The position numbers and the translations under genes are program-made. DNA of 64,000 nucleotides from Arthrobacter agilis. Its GTDB lineage: Bacteria; Actinomycetota; Actinomycetes; Actinomycetales; Micrococcaceae. Shown here piece by piece: positions 1-8,823 of the stretch. The notes beneath the pieces were generated by a model, which had not been told where the DNA came from, did no database searches, and was given only the letters and a program-made list of their open reading frames with translations. The stretch is from assembly GCF_030816075.1 (NCBI RefSeq), contig NZ_JAUSXO010000001.1, positions 372,001 to 436,000 on the forward strand, given 5' to 3'. Position 1 is the stretch's first letter, and the number at the start of each line of letters is the position of its first letter.

Positions 1-675
<675 letters not shown>

Positions 676-899
676 GGGGTCACCTTTGGTCGCGTCGGGA
701 GGTAGGTCCCACTGTAGTCAGGGCCGGGCGGACCCTGGCGAGGGATGGCCGATCGCACCGGGGGTGGTGCGGGCGCCCAGCGACACCGTTCGTTGCCGTG
801 CGCGCCCGCGGGCAGGACCCTCGCGGGTCGGGCAGGGTGCTTCCCCCACGGAACCCCCGCTCTGCCGACAGCAACTGTAGCGATGCTCCGGCCAGGAAC

Positions 900-917
900 A
901 AACCGTACGACCGGTTT
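900..917. promoter_or_regulatory. Inverted repeat, possible TetR operator
   Basis: AAACCG and CGGTTT, six bases apart, form a perfect 6-bp inverted repeat that overlaps the stop codon of the neighbouring TetR gene. Butyrolactone-receptor regulators bind palindromes with AAACC/GGTTT-like arms, and the adjacent protein is of that type, so an operator is plausible. It lies about 180 bases upstream of the likely aldo/keto reductase promoter, which is far for direct repression. Function is inferred only. Confidence 0.3.
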
Positions 918-1557
918 ATGTCGTGCCGTGCAGGAAGACGTCCACGAGGTGCGTCGCGTGCTCCTGCCGGTCGGCGGCCAGCACGCCGGGCAGCAGCATC
1001 CGCCACAGGTCGGCGAGGCGCACGAGCATGTCCTGCCTCCCCGTCAGGATGCTGGAGACCATCTGCACGCCCGTGTAGGACCCGACGACGAGGCGGGCGA
1101 AGGCCTCGGGATCGAGGTCCCGGCGCAGGTCGCCCTCGTCCTGGGCCGTGCGCGCGAGCTCCGCGCAGCGTGCCGACCAGTCGAGGTAGGGCTGCCGGAC
1201 GTCGTGCCCGAAGGCCGACGCCTCGAAGGTCAGGCGGATACCGGCGCGCATCACCGAGTGCTCGAGGAGCTGCAGTGCGAACCCGCGGCAGATGAGCACG
1301 AGGGTCTCCAGCGCGGGCCGGCCCAGGGCCTGCACGCGCACGCCGTCCGCGGAGGCGATCGCGTGCTGCTCGTCGATGACGGCGACCGCGAGGTCCTCCT
1401 TCGCGGGGAAGTGGAAGTACAGCGCACCCTTGGTGACCCCGGCCTGGGTGGCGACGGTCGCCAGGGCGGTACCGCCGTACCCCTGCTCCTCGAAGATGCG
1501 GGCGGCGGCGCCGATGATCGCCGCGCGCGTGGTCCGCGCACGCTCCTGCTGCACCAT
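916..1557 (-). CDS. TetR family regulator, butyrolactone-receptor-like
   Basis: A 213-residue TetR repressor. The N-terminal helix-turn-helix (about residues 9-52, VTKGALYFHFPAKEDL) matches the ArpA/ScbR gamma-butyrolactone receptor pattern, including the opening QQERA-RTTRAAI. The C-terminal half is the ligand/dimer domain. The chosen ATG (1555-1557) matches the usual short N-terminus of the group; a TTG further out would add 19 poorly matching residues. No butyrolactone synthase (AfsA type) lies in the window, so the ligand is open. It is divergent from the AI-2E permease and upstream of the aldo/keto reductase; either could be a target. Confidence 0.88.
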   Translation of the reverse strand: MVQQERARTTRAAIIGAAARIFEEQGYGGTALATVATQAGVTKGALYFHFPAKEDLAVAVIDEQHAIASADGVRVQALGRPALETLVLICRGFALQLLEHSVMRAGIRLTFEASAFGHDVRQPYLDWSARCAELARTAQDEGDLRRDLDPEAFARLVVGSYTGVQMVSSILTGRQDMLVRLADLWRMLLPGVLAADRQEHATHLVDVFLHGTT

Positions 1558-1657
1558 CAGCGCGCACCGGGGCGGGATAAGCGCTTCATCCTCCAATTGT
1601 CCGCCGGATGGCAAGGGCCACGCCGAATGTTGCGCCCGGCTAGGGCAGGATGGCTAC

Positions 1658-2959
1658 GTGACACGCGCAGCATCAGAGAACCCGGACGACCAGACAGCAC
1701 CCCGGCGCCGGCCCGGACGGTGGCGGACACCCAGGCCCGCCCCGGCCCCGGAGCCGCACGGCTCATCGGTGGCCCGGCGGTTCCGCCCGCACGCCTTCGC
1801 CGACGGGCTGAGGGTCAGCGCGGCCTGGACGGCCCGGAGCATCATCGTCCTCGCCGGCCTCGTCATCCTCTGGTACGTGACCCGCGCGCTGTGGTCCATC
1901 GTCCTGCCCGCGCTGTTCGCCCTGCTCCTCGCCTCCGTCCTCTGGCCCGTCAACCGGTTCCTGCGCCGGGGCCTGCCGAAGGTCCTCGCCGCCCTCGTGA
2001 CGCTGCTCGGCTTCATCGGCGTGGTCGTCGGGATCGGTGCGCTGACCGTCCCCGCCATCGCGAGCGGCATCGCCGATCTCTCCGGCCTGGCACGGGACAA
2101 CGTCGCGGACCTCGCTTCCTTCGTGGCCGGTCCGCCGCTCAACCTCGACGCGGTGAACCTCGACGGCATCGTGGACACCGCCCTGGCGCAGCTGCAGGCG
2201 AACGTCGGGAACATCGTCACCGGTATCAGGGCGGGCCTGGGTGAGGTGACCTCGGCGACCGTCGTCGTGCTGCTGGCCCTGGTGTTCACGTTCTTCTGCC
2301 TGAAGGACGGCGACCGCTTCATGCCGTGGGCGTCCCGCTGGACCAACTCCGCGGCCTACGTCCACGCGTCGATGATCGCCAGTGGCACCTGGAAGGCGCT
2401 CTCCTCCTACATCCTCGCCCAGGCCACGGTCGCGCTGGTGGACGCCGTGTTCATCGGGCTGGGACTCGTCCTGCTGGACATCCCGCTCGCCGTCCCGCTG
2501 GCCGTGCTCGTGTTCTTCTCCGCCTTCGTGCCCGTGGTCGGCGCCATCGTGTCCGGGCTCGTGGCCACGCTCGTGGCATTCCTCGCGTACGGCTGGGTGA
2601 GCGCGCTGATCGTGCTCGGGCTCGTGATCCTGGTGCAGCAGCTCGAGAGCAACTTCATCCAGCCCCTGCTCGTGGGCCGCACGCTCGAGATCCATCCCGC
2701 CGTCGTCCTGGCCTCCGTCACGGCGGGCGGCACACTCTTCGGCATCGTCGGGGCCTTCCTCGCCGTGCCCACCACGGCCGTCGCGATCGTGATCCTCCGG
2801 TACCTGCGCGACCTGTCCATCGAGAACCGCCCGGAGACAGGGGTGGCATCCGGCAACCCCGGGGCCGTCCCGGCCCCCGCCGCCTCCGACACCGGCGCCG
2901 ACGGTGCCGCAGCCGCCCCCGAGGCCGTGGGGCACGGCGTGGAGCGGCCCGATGACTAG
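1658..2959 (+). CDS. AI-2E family transporter
   Basis: A 433-residue polytopic membrane protein of the AI-2E exporter/PerM superfamily. After about 60 basic, Arg/Pro-rich cytoplasmic residues come two close hydrophobic helices (SIIVLAGLVILW, LFALLLASVLWPV), a loop segment, and a C-terminal group of helices with a family-typical run (QQLESNFIQPLLVG). The last 45 residues are a Pro/Ala/Gly-rich tail. The substrate is unknown for this branch; members include AI-2 exporters and Na+/H+ antiporters. Start GTG 1658 has AGGGCAGGA about 8 bases upstream. The 3' end overlaps the next gene by 8 bases, so the two are probably translated together. Confidence 0.9.
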   Translation: MTRAASENPDDQTAPRRRPGRWRTPRPAPAPEPHGSSVARRFRPHAFADGLRVSAAWTARSIIVLAGLVILWYVTRALWSIVLPALFALLLASVLWPVNRFLRRGLPKVLAALVTLLGFIGVVVGIGALTVPAIASGIADLSGLARDNVADLASFVAGPPLNLDAVNLDGIVDTALAQLQANVGNIVTGIRAGLGEVTSATVVVLLALVFTFFCLKDGDRFMPWASRWTNSAAYVHASMIASGTWKALSSYILAQATVALVDAVFIGLGLVLLDIPLAVPLAVLVFFSAFVPVVGAIVSGLVATLVAFLAYGWVSALIVLGLVILVQQLESNFIQPLLVGRTLEIHPAVVLASVTAGGTLFGIVGAFLAVPTTAVAIVILRYLRDLSIENRPETGVASGNPGAVPAPAASDTGADGAAAAPEAVGHGVERPDD

Positions 2960-3935
2960 GCGGACCGTGATCGCCGTGCTGGAGGGCGCGCATCCCGTGC
3001 GGGGGCTCGAGCGCCTCGCCGGTCTCGCCGAGGTGCGGGTCACCCCGGCCGAGGGCCTGGCCCGGGCGCTCGACGGCGCCGACGTGCTCTACCTCTGGGA
3101 CTACTTCTCCGGCGCGCTGCCCGCCGCGTGGCACGCCGCGGGTTCGCTCCGCTGGTTGCACGTGGCCGCCGCCGGCGTGGACAAGCTGCTCTTCCCCGAA
3201 CTGGTGGCCTCCGACGTCGTCGTGACCAACGCGCACGGCGTCTTCGATCAGCCCATGGCGGAGTACGTGCTGGGCGCCATGCTGCATGCGGCGAAGGGCT
3301 TCGGTCCACTCCGGGACGCCCAGCGCGAGGCACGCTGGGCCTGGCGGGAGGGCCGCAACATCGGCGGCAGCCGGGCGCTCGTGGTGGGGACGGGCAGCAT
3401 CGGCCGCGCCACCGCCCGGCTCCTGCGGGCCGTCGGCGTGCGGGTCGAGGGTGCGGGGCGGACCGCCCGGGAGCACGACGACGACTTCGGCCGCGTGCAC
3501 GCGACGGCGGACCTGGCGGCCGTGGTCGGTGCCTTCGACTACGTGATCCTCCTGGCACCGCTGACCCCCGCCACCGAGAACCTCGTCAGCGCCGAGGTCC
3601 TCGGCGCCCTGAAGCCCAGCGCCGTCCTCATCAACGCCGGGCGCGGCCGGCTCGTGGACGAGGACGCCCTCGTCGGGCGACTGCAGGCCGGGGCACTCGC
3701 GGGCGCGGTGCTCGACACGGTCGCCGTCGAGCCGCTGCCGCCCGCGCACCCGCTGTGGTCCCTGCCGTCGGTGTTCGTCACGCCGCACATGGCGAGCAAC
3801 GCCGATTCCTGGCTCGACGACCTCGCCGCGCAGTTCGAGCGGAACCTGCTGCTGTGGCTGGAGGGCCGGCCGCTGCCCGGGGTCGTGGACAAGACGCTCG
3901 GGTACGTGCCCTCCGGGCGTCCGTCCGGCGGCTAG
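2952..3935 (+). CDS. D-2-hydroxyacid dehydrogenase
   Basis: A 327-residue NAD(P)-dependent 2-hydroxyacid dehydrogenase. It has the Rossmann motif GTGSIG (146-151), the INAGRGRLVDEDAL segment with substrate-binding Arg231, Glu260 in VEPLPPAHPLW and the catalytic His279 (TPHMAS). The usual DDSTPDN-like N-terminal lid is reduced, as in the glyoxylate/hydroxypyruvate reductase (GhrA-like) branch. It reduces 2-oxoacids to D-2-hydroxyacids; the exact substrate is not predictable. The ATG lies inside the last codons of the AI-2E gene, and no separate promoter is visible. Confidence 0.92.
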   Translation: MTRRTVIAVLEGAHPVRGLERLAGLAEVRVTPAEGLARALDGADVLYLWDYFSGALPAAWHAAGSLRWLHVAAAGVDKLLFPELVASDVVVTNAHGVFDQPMAEYVLGAMLHAAKGFGPLRDAQREARWAWREGRNIGGSRALVVGTGSIGRATARLLRAVGVRVEGAGRTAREHDDDFGRVHATADLAAVVGAFDYVILLAPLTPATENLVSAEVLGALKPSAVLINAGRGRLVDEDALVGRLQAGALAGAVLDTVAVEPLPPAHPLWSLPSVFVTPHMASNADSWLDDLAAQFERNLLLWLEGRPLPGVVDKTLGYVPSGRPSGG

Positions 3936-3955
3936 GCCGGCGGCTAGGCCGGCGG

Positions 3956-4900
3956 TCAGGCGCGTGCCGTGGCTGCCAGTTCGCCACGCCACCACTGCAC
4001 GGTCCGCTCGAGCGCGGTCTCCCGTGGCGTGGGCGAGATCCCCAGCACCAGCTGCGACGACGTCGAGTCCATGACGAACGGCCGGGCGAACTGGTAGGAC
4101 ATCTCGGCCAGCTCGCGCATGGACGGCAGCACGACGCCCAGCGCGCCGGACAGCCACCCGGGAGTCCCCGCCACCCGGGGTGCCGCGACCCCCGCGACCG
4201 ACGCGAAGGCCTCGACGAGTGCACGCTGCGTGAGGGCGGGGAGGGTCGGTGCGTGCAGCACCCTGTCGCGGACCCGCGGCAGGTCCGCGGCCGCGATCAT
4301 CGCCGCCGCGAGATCGGGGACGTAGGTGAACGAGTGCGCGGCGTCCGGGCTGCCCACGAGCTGGATCCGGGTGCCGTTCAGCACCGCCGGCACCATGCGC
4401 TCGCCGGCATGCGACATCCGCACCCGCGGGCCGAAGAAGTCCGACGCGACCACCGAGACGGTGTCCGTCGCCGATGCTGCCCGCGCCGCCAGCAGGGCCG
4501 TACGGACACCGCGCTTGCCGCCCTCCGCCGCGCGCTCGCTCTGCTCCGTCATGACCTGGTCCGGCCGGCTGTAGGAGTACAGGCTCTCGGGGAACACCGC
4601 GAGCGCACCCTCCCGTCCCGCGGCCTCGAGCACCACGGACTCGGCCGCCGGCAGTTCCCGCTGCCAGGCCGCCGCGGAGTAGGCGCTTCCGTGGATGCAA
4701 TGAAAGATGGCGAGCGCCCCGGTGGCGGCGGTCGCCAGGGCGGAGGGGTCGGATACGTCGACGACCAGCTTCTCGATGCGGGGGTGGTCCGGCCCGCTGC
4801 CGGAACGGGTCAGGATGCGCACGGAGTCCCCCCGCTCCGCGAGCTGCTCCGCGATGGTCCAGCCGACGGGTCCTGCTCCGGTGACGATGTACTGGCTCAT
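3956..4900 (-). CDS. NAD-dependent epimerase/dehydratase family protein
   Basis: A 314-residue short-chain (extended/atypical SDR) protein. The N-terminal nucleotide motif is VTGAGPVGWTIAEQL, a GxGxxG-type loop. A normal YxxxK pair is not obvious: SLYSYSRPD holds tyrosines but no Lys at +4, so it may be a reductase-like atypical member. The start ATG (4898-4900) has AAAGG 7 bases upstream. The gene is divergent from a TetR repressor, and its promoter carries a perfect 17-bp palindrome between the -35 and -10 boxes, so repression by that neighbour is likely. The physiological substrate is unknown. Confidence 0.88.
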   Translation of the reverse strand: MSQYIVTGAGPVGWTIAEQLAERGDSVRILTRSGSGPDHPRIEKLVVDVSDPSALATAATGALAIFHCIHGSAYSAAAWQRELPAAESVVLEAAGREGALAVFPESLYSYSRPDQVMTEQSERAAEGGKRGVRTALLAARAASATDTVSVVASDFFGPRVRMSHAGERMVPAVLNGTRIQLVGSPDAAHSFTYVPDLAAAMIAAADLPRVRDRVLHAPTLPALTQRALVEAFASVAGVAAPRVAGTPGWLSGALGVVLPSMRELAEMSYQFARPFVMDSTSSQLVLGISPTPRETALERTVQWWRGELAATARA

Positions 4901-4923
4901 GGTGTGCCTTTCGGGGCGGTAGG

Positions 4924-4951
4924 AGTATGAGAGCAGTGCTCTCAGGGTCAA
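4924..4951 (-). promoter_or_regulatory. Epimerase promoter with TetR operator in the spacer
   Basis: On the minus strand TTGACC (4951-4946) and CATACT (4929-4924) form a promoter with a 16-base spacer. The spacer is largely filled by the perfect palindrome TGAGAGCAGTGCTCTCA (4928-4944, 8-bp arms around one G). An operator placed between -35 and -10 is the classic site for TetR-family repression, and a tetR gene starts 90 bases away in the opposite direction. Confidence 0.65.
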
Positions 4952-4962
4952 GGGTGACCCTG
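4943..4962. promoter_or_regulatory. Second palindrome in the epimerase/tetR gap
   Basis: CAGGGTCA (4943-4950) and TGACCCTG (4955-4962) are perfect 8-bp arms separated by AGGG. The sequence differs from the GAGAGC-type operators beside it and covers the -35 box of the epimerase promoter. It may be a site for another regulator or only a hairpin; no evidence separates these. Confidence 0.35.
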
Positions 4963-4976
4963 TTCCGTGGCAGAGT

Positions 4977-5017
4977 CAAGAGCGCTGCTCTCGAAAGTTG
5001 ACACTGCTCTCTTCCGG
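4977..5017 (+). promoter_or_regulatory. tetR promoter with two degenerate operator copies
   Basis: The minus-strand reading of 4977-4993 is CGAGAGCAGCGCTCTTG, 14 of 17 matches to the perfect operator at 4928-4944. A third copy of the left half (GAGAGCAGTG, minus strand 5012-5003) follows. Between them is TTGACA (4998-5003), a consensus -35; a weak -10 (GACAGT, 5022-5027) would place the RNA start at or near the ATG at 5034. This suggests autoregulation and a leaderless mRNA. Confidence 0.5.
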
Positions 5018-5033
5018 CTGCGACAGTGGGGCC

Positions 5034-5744
5034 ATGGCCGGAACACCGCGTGAACGCGCTCGCGAACAGACGCTCAGCGACATCACCCTCATCGGCCGCC
5101 GCCAGCTCGGCGAGGTGGGCGCGGCAGCCCTCTCCCTGCGCGCGGTGGCGAGGGAACTCGGCGTCGTCTCCTCGGCCGTCTACCGCTACGTCGCCAACCG
5201 GGACGAACTGCTCACCCTCCTGGTGGTCGATGCCTACACGGAACTCGGCGACGAGGTCGATGCCGCCGTCGCCTCCGCGGCACCGGCCGCCGTCGAGCGG
5301 TTCACGGCACTCGCCGGAGCGGTCCGGTCCTGGGCCGTGCGCGAACCCTCGCGCTACGCGCTGCTCTACGGCAGCCCCGTTCCCGGCTACGCGGCGCCCG
5401 GGGAACGGACCACGGCCCAGGGGACGCGCGTCGTCACGCTGCTCGCGCGCATCGTCGACGACGCCTGGCGTGCGGGGGACCTGCACGGCGCCGCCGGCCC
5501 GGCACCGGCGCACCTCGCCGGCGACTACGCCGCACTGCGCGGCCAGCTGTCGCTCGCCGCACCGGACCACGTCCTCGCGGCCACGGTGCAGGCCTGGTCG
5601 GCCCTGGTCGGTGCCGTCTCGTTCGAGGTCTTCGGCCAGTACGGCGCCGACACGTTCGCCGATCCGGATGCCCTCCACCACTACACGGTCGAGCGACTCG
5701 CCGCGCAGCTCGGGCTCCGTGCCGCAGGGGAGCAGGGCGCCTAG
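5034..5744 (+). CDS. TetR/AcrR regulator with WHG-type C-terminal domain
   Basis: A 236-residue TetR repressor. The helix-turn-helix lies at about residues 32-62 (SLRAVARELGVVSSAVYRYV followed by NRDELLTLLV). The C-terminal part (EPSRYALLYGSPVPGYAAP and WSALVGAVSFEVFGQYG) fits the WHG domain subgroup. The ATG at 5034 follows a TTGACA box by 30 bases with no good ribosome-binding site, which fits leaderless translation. It is divergent from the epimerase and shares operator palindromes with it, so it probably represses both itself and that gene. The inducer is unknown. Confidence 0.9.
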   Translation: MAGTPRERAREQTLSDITLIGRRQLGEVGAAALSLRAVARELGVVSSAVYRYVANRDELLTLLVVDAYTELGDEVDAAVASAAPAAVERFTALAGAVRSWAVREPSRYALLYGSPVPGYAAPGERTTAQGTRVVTLLARIVDDAWRAGDLHGAAGPAPAHLAGDYAALRGQLSLAAPDHVLAATVQAWSALVGAVSFEVFGQYGADTFADPDALHHYTVERLAAQLGLRAAGEQGA

Positions 5745-5803
5745 GCAGCCGCCTGGATGACGGGCAGCCAGGCCCATGGACCCCGGGCCCCCACGGGTGC
5801 AGC

Positions 5804-6529
5804 ATGGGACCCATGGCCGGTGAACGCATGTACCCGATCCTGACGGTCCCGGACCTCGACGAGGCCATCACCTTCTACGAGGACCTCGGCTTCCACCGCA
5901 CCTACCGCCAGGTGCGCCCCAACCCGCACGCCGTCGTCGAGCTGGAGGACATCGGCATCCATCTCTCCGCGGTGCCCGGATTCGATCCCGCAGCGTCCCT
6001 CGGCAGCGTCATCATCACGGTGCCCGACGCCGATGCGCTGTACCGGGCGTTCGCCGACGGGCTGCGGCGCACCCGCGGGCGGATCCCCTCCGCAGGCATC
6101 CCGCGGCTGCTGCGGCCCCGCCGGAAGCAGGGGACCACCAGCGGGTTCAGCGTGGTGGATGTCGGCGGCAATTGGCTGCGCATCTCCCGCACCGGCGACA
6201 CCGAGGACGACGGGGCGGACCGTGCGACCGGCCTGGCCCGCGTCCTGGAGGTGGCCGCGCGGCAGGGGGACGCCCGCGGAGCCGAGGACACAGCCCTGGA
6301 CGTCCTCGACCGGGGCCTCGCCCGCCACCCGGAGGCGCCCGCCGCCGACCGGGCGCGGGCCGAGCTCTACCGCGCGGAACTCCTGACCCGCCTGGGCCGG
6401 CATGCGTCCGCCCGGGCCGCCCTCGCACAGGCGGAGTCGCTCGTCGGCGCGGCGGAGGCGGAAGGACTCGCCGAGGACCTCGCCTCCGCCCGCGAGATCC
6501 TTGCCGGCGGGGAGCCCGGCGCACCCTAG
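5804..6529 (+). CDS. VOC (glyoxalase/bleomycin-resistance fold) protein with helical C-terminus
   Basis: A 241-residue protein. Residues about 8-130 form a vicinal-oxygen-chelate domain (YPILTVPDLDEAITFYEDLGF at the start, WLRISRTG at the end), related to bleomycin-resistance-type binding proteins. Residues about 145-235 are an Ala/Arg/Glu-rich helical segment with two TPR-like spans (RATGLARVLEVAARQG, ARAELYRAELLTRLGRH). VOC proteins of this type are usually about 120 residues, so the extension is notable. Start codons at 5804, 5813 and 5828 are all possible; none has a clear ribosome-binding site. Ligand unknown. Confidence 0.8.
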   Translation: MGPMAGERMYPILTVPDLDEAITFYEDLGFHRTYRQVRPNPHAVVELEDIGIHLSAVPGFDPAASLGSVIITVPDADALYRAFADGLRRTRGRIPSAGIPRLLRPRRKQGTTSGFSVVDVGGNWLRISRTGDTEDDGADRATGLARVLEVAARQGDARGAEDTALDVLDRGLARHPEAPAADRARAELYRAELLTRLGRHASARAALAQAESLVGAAEAEGLAEDLASAREILAGGEPGAP

Positions 6530-6599
6530 GGGATTGGCGCCGGCCACGCGGCGGGTGAGACACTGACGGCTGCCGCCACCCCGCCGACCAGGAGCCCCC

Positions 6600-7853
6600 G
6601 TGCGCATCCGCCTGCCCCGACCGGAGACCCGCAACAGTGCGCGCCCGGTCTGGCTGTTCTTCGCCCTCGTCCACGCCGGGTTCCTCGCCCGCCTGCTGCC
6701 CTTCATCATCGGCGGCGGAGTGCTCAGCGACATCCGCTTCTACCGCGAGTGGGCGTACCAGGGGCTGGACGACGGCATCTGGCAGGGGATCGACACCGCG
6801 TGGGTGTACCCCGTGGGAGCCCTCGCACCGATGGTCCTCGCCACGGTCTTCGGCCCGTATCTCTACCAGCTCGCCTGGTTCCTGCTCTTCGCCGCGCTCA
6901 ACGCCGTCGGCACCGCCGCGCTGGTCCGGCGGGGCACGCCGTCGTCGTTCACCGCCGCCTACTGGTGGCTGACGGCGACGGCGCTGCTCGGGCCGGTCGC
7001 GGTCGGCCGGATCGACGGCCTCACGGCACCCCTGGTGATCACCGCACTGCTCCTGGTCGCCGCCCGGCCGTTCGTTGCGTCCCTGCTGCTCAGCGCCGCC
7101 ACGTGGATGAAGGTGTGGCCGGCCGCCGTCCTGCTCGCGGCGCTCGTCGTCGTCCGGACGGGCCGGCTGCGCATCCTCGGCGCGGGCCTCGCCCTCACCG
7201 CGGGTATCGCCGCGGTCGTCGCGGTGTCCGGCGACGTCCGCAACCTCACCGGCTTCCTCAGCGCGCAGGGCGCCCGCGGCATGCAGCTCGAGGCACCCCT
7301 CAGCACGCCCGGGGTGTGGCAGGCGATCACGGGGACCTCGGGCGCCTACTTCTTCGAGGACGAGGTCATCAACACCATGGAGGTCCGCGGCGCGCTGAGC
7401 GGGGTCGTGGGGGACCTCATGACACCGCTGCTGGTGCTGACCGTCGTCCTCGTGGCCGCGTTCCTCGCGATCGCCCTGCGCCGCGGAGCCCGGGCCGATG
7501 CCCTGCTCGCCACGGGATCGCTGGCGCTCGTGAGCACCCTCGTGGTCTTCAACAAGGTGGGCTCCCCGCAGTTCATGCTGTGGATCGCGGCCGTGATCGC
7601 CGGAGGGCTCGTGCTCGACCGCGCGGCGGAGTGGCGCTACCCGGCGCTCGCGATGCTCGCCTGCGCGGCCCTGACCACCCTCGTGTACCCGGTGTTCTAC
7701 GACGCCCTGCGCTACGAGCTCAACCCGGCCGTCGCCGTCCTGCTCACGCTCCGGAACCTGCTCGTGGTGAGCATCCTCGTGTGGTCGCTGGTGCGGCTCG
7801 GACGCCTGACCGCCCGGGCCCGCGTCTCCGCCGCCGCGGCTACGGGTGCCTGA
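6600..7853 (+). CDS. Polytopic membrane protein, GT87-like glycosyltransferase
   Basis: A 417-residue membrane protein with about 10 predicted helices. The first outer loop has DIRFYREWA, resembling the acidic loop of GT-C fold polyprenyl-phosphate-sugar transferases. The central GRIDGLTAPLVITALLL and ATWMKVWPAAVLL segments match the GT87/DUF2029 pattern. Such enzymes use a polyprenyl-linked sugar donor on the outer face of the membrane. GTG 6600 has CAGGAG 6 bases upstream. It converges with the next gene, overlapping by 14 bases. Confidence 0.78.
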   Translation: MRIRLPRPETRNSARPVWLFFALVHAGFLARLLPFIIGGGVLSDIRFYREWAYQGLDDGIWQGIDTAWVYPVGALAPMVLATVFGPYLYQLAWFLLFAALNAVGTAALVRRGTPSSFTAAYWWLTATALLGPVAVGRIDGLTAPLVITALLLVAARPFVASLLLSAATWMKVWPAAVLLAALVVVRTGRLRILGAGLALTAGIAAVVAVSGDVRNLTGFLSAQGARGMQLEAPLSTPGVWQAITGTSGAYFFEDEVINTMEVRGALSGVVGDLMTPLLVLTVVLVAAFLAIALRRGARADALLATGSLALVSTLVVFNKVGSPQFMLWIAAVIAGGLVLDRAAEWRYPALAMLACAALTTLVYPVFYDALRYELNPAVAVLLTLRNLLVVSILVWSLVRLGRLTARARVSAAAATGA

Positions 7854-8685
7854 CACCCTTCCCTGCGAGGACGGCGCGGTAGCCCTCCCGGTATGTCGGG
7901 TAGGTGAAGGAGAATCCCGTGGACCGGAGCAGCCCGCTGTCCACCCTGCGCGCACCGCCACGGGTCGGGGACACCTCGCCGCGGGGCGGTTCCGGCAGAC
8001 CCAGCTCGGCGGCGAGGAACTGCAGCACCTCCCCGAGGTCCACGGGCAGTTCGTCACTGCCGAGATAGACAGGGGCGGGATGCGCCACCGCGGTGACCAG
8101 ATGCACGATCGCCGCCGCGGCGTCGTCGCGGTGGATCCGATTGGTCCACTGCGGTTCCGCCGGCAGCACCGCCTCGCCGCTCGTCACCTGGTCGATCAGG
8201 CGCGTCCGGCCCGGTCCGTAGATCCCCGAGAGCCGGAGGACCGTCCCGTGGTCCGAGCGGCCCAGGAGCACCTGCTCGGCCTCGCGCACCAGCCGCGCCG
8301 TCGGCGCCGTACTCTCGGCGGGCGACTCCTCGGTGACGAGCGCGCCGTCGAAATCCCCGTACACCGCGGTGGAGGACACGAAGAGGATGCGCCGCGGTGA
8401 GACGCCGTCACGCTCGAGGGCGTCCAGCACGTTGCCCGTCGCATCCACGTACGCGCTGCGGTAGGCGGCCTCGGTGCGTTCCCCCGCCGCCGTGGCGACG
8501 ACGACGACGTCGGTGTCCTCCGGGACCGGCGGCAGCGGCCGCGTCAGGTCCGCGGCCACGCCCTCGATGCCGGCGGGAAGCCGCCCGGGGGAGCGGCGCC
8601 AGCCGACCACGCGCTCACCGCGGGCGGCGAGCCGCAGCCCCACCTCCGTCCCGAGGTCACCGCAGCCTGCTATCAGCACCGTCAT
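7840..8685 (-). CDS. NAD(P)-dependent SDR, YeeZ-like
   Basis: A 281-residue atypical SDR with N-terminal MTVLIAGCGDLGTEVGLRL (GxGxxG) and VSSTAVYGDFDG, a Ser-Tyr pair like that of NAD-dependent epimerases. RLSGIYGPGRTR is the sugar-nucleotide-epimerase-like segment. It matches the YeeZ (SDR_a4) family, whose substrate is not established. ATG 8683-8685. Upstream, a symmetric divergent promoter region is shared with the SRPBCC gene. Confidence 0.87.
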   Translation of the reverse strand: MTVLIAGCGDLGTEVGLRLAARGERVVGWRRSPGRLPAGIEGVAADLTRPLPPVPEDTDVVVVATAAGERTEAAYRSAYVDATGNVLDALERDGVSPRRILFVSSTAVYGDFDGALVTEESPAESTAPTARLVREAEQVLLGRSDHGTVLRLSGIYGPGRTRLIDQVTSGEAVLPAEPQWTNRIHRDDAAAAIVHLVTAVAHPAPVYLGSDELPVDLGEVLQFLAAELGLPEPPRGEVSPTRGGARRVDSGLLRSTGFSFTYPTYREGYRAVLAGKGVRHP

Positions 8686-8734
8686 CGCCTGGCCGTCCTC
8701 CCCGCCGCAGGCCGGGGTGGCCGCGCACGACGCC

Positions 8735-8769
8735 AGTCTAGGCGCCCGTCCAGGCGCCGGCCGTAGACT
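8735..8769. promoter_or_regulatory. Symmetric divergent promoters
   Basis: GCCAGTCTA (8732-8740) and TAGACTGGC (8764-8772) are perfect inverted arms. Each contains a TAGACT -10 box, one per strand (8740-8735 minus, 8764-8769 plus), pointing at the YeeZ-like and SRPBCC genes. The inner ends also carry GGCGCC twice. The predicted leaders are about 45 bases in each direction. Confidence 0.45.
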
Positions 8770-8823
8770 GGCCCGCGGTGCGCCCGGCGGTCCCGGGCGG
8801 AGGAACGACAGCGAGGGGGACGC

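Noticed and set aside
916..1614. TTG at 1614 as the TetR start
   Set aside because: It adds residues that do not fit the family N-terminus and has no ribosome site; ATG 1557 matches MVQQERARTT.
2718..5777. A 1,019-codon open frame on the minus strand
   Set aside because: It runs across several well supported genes in other frames and has no motif, ribosome site or codon bias of its own; such long shadow frames are normal at this GC content.
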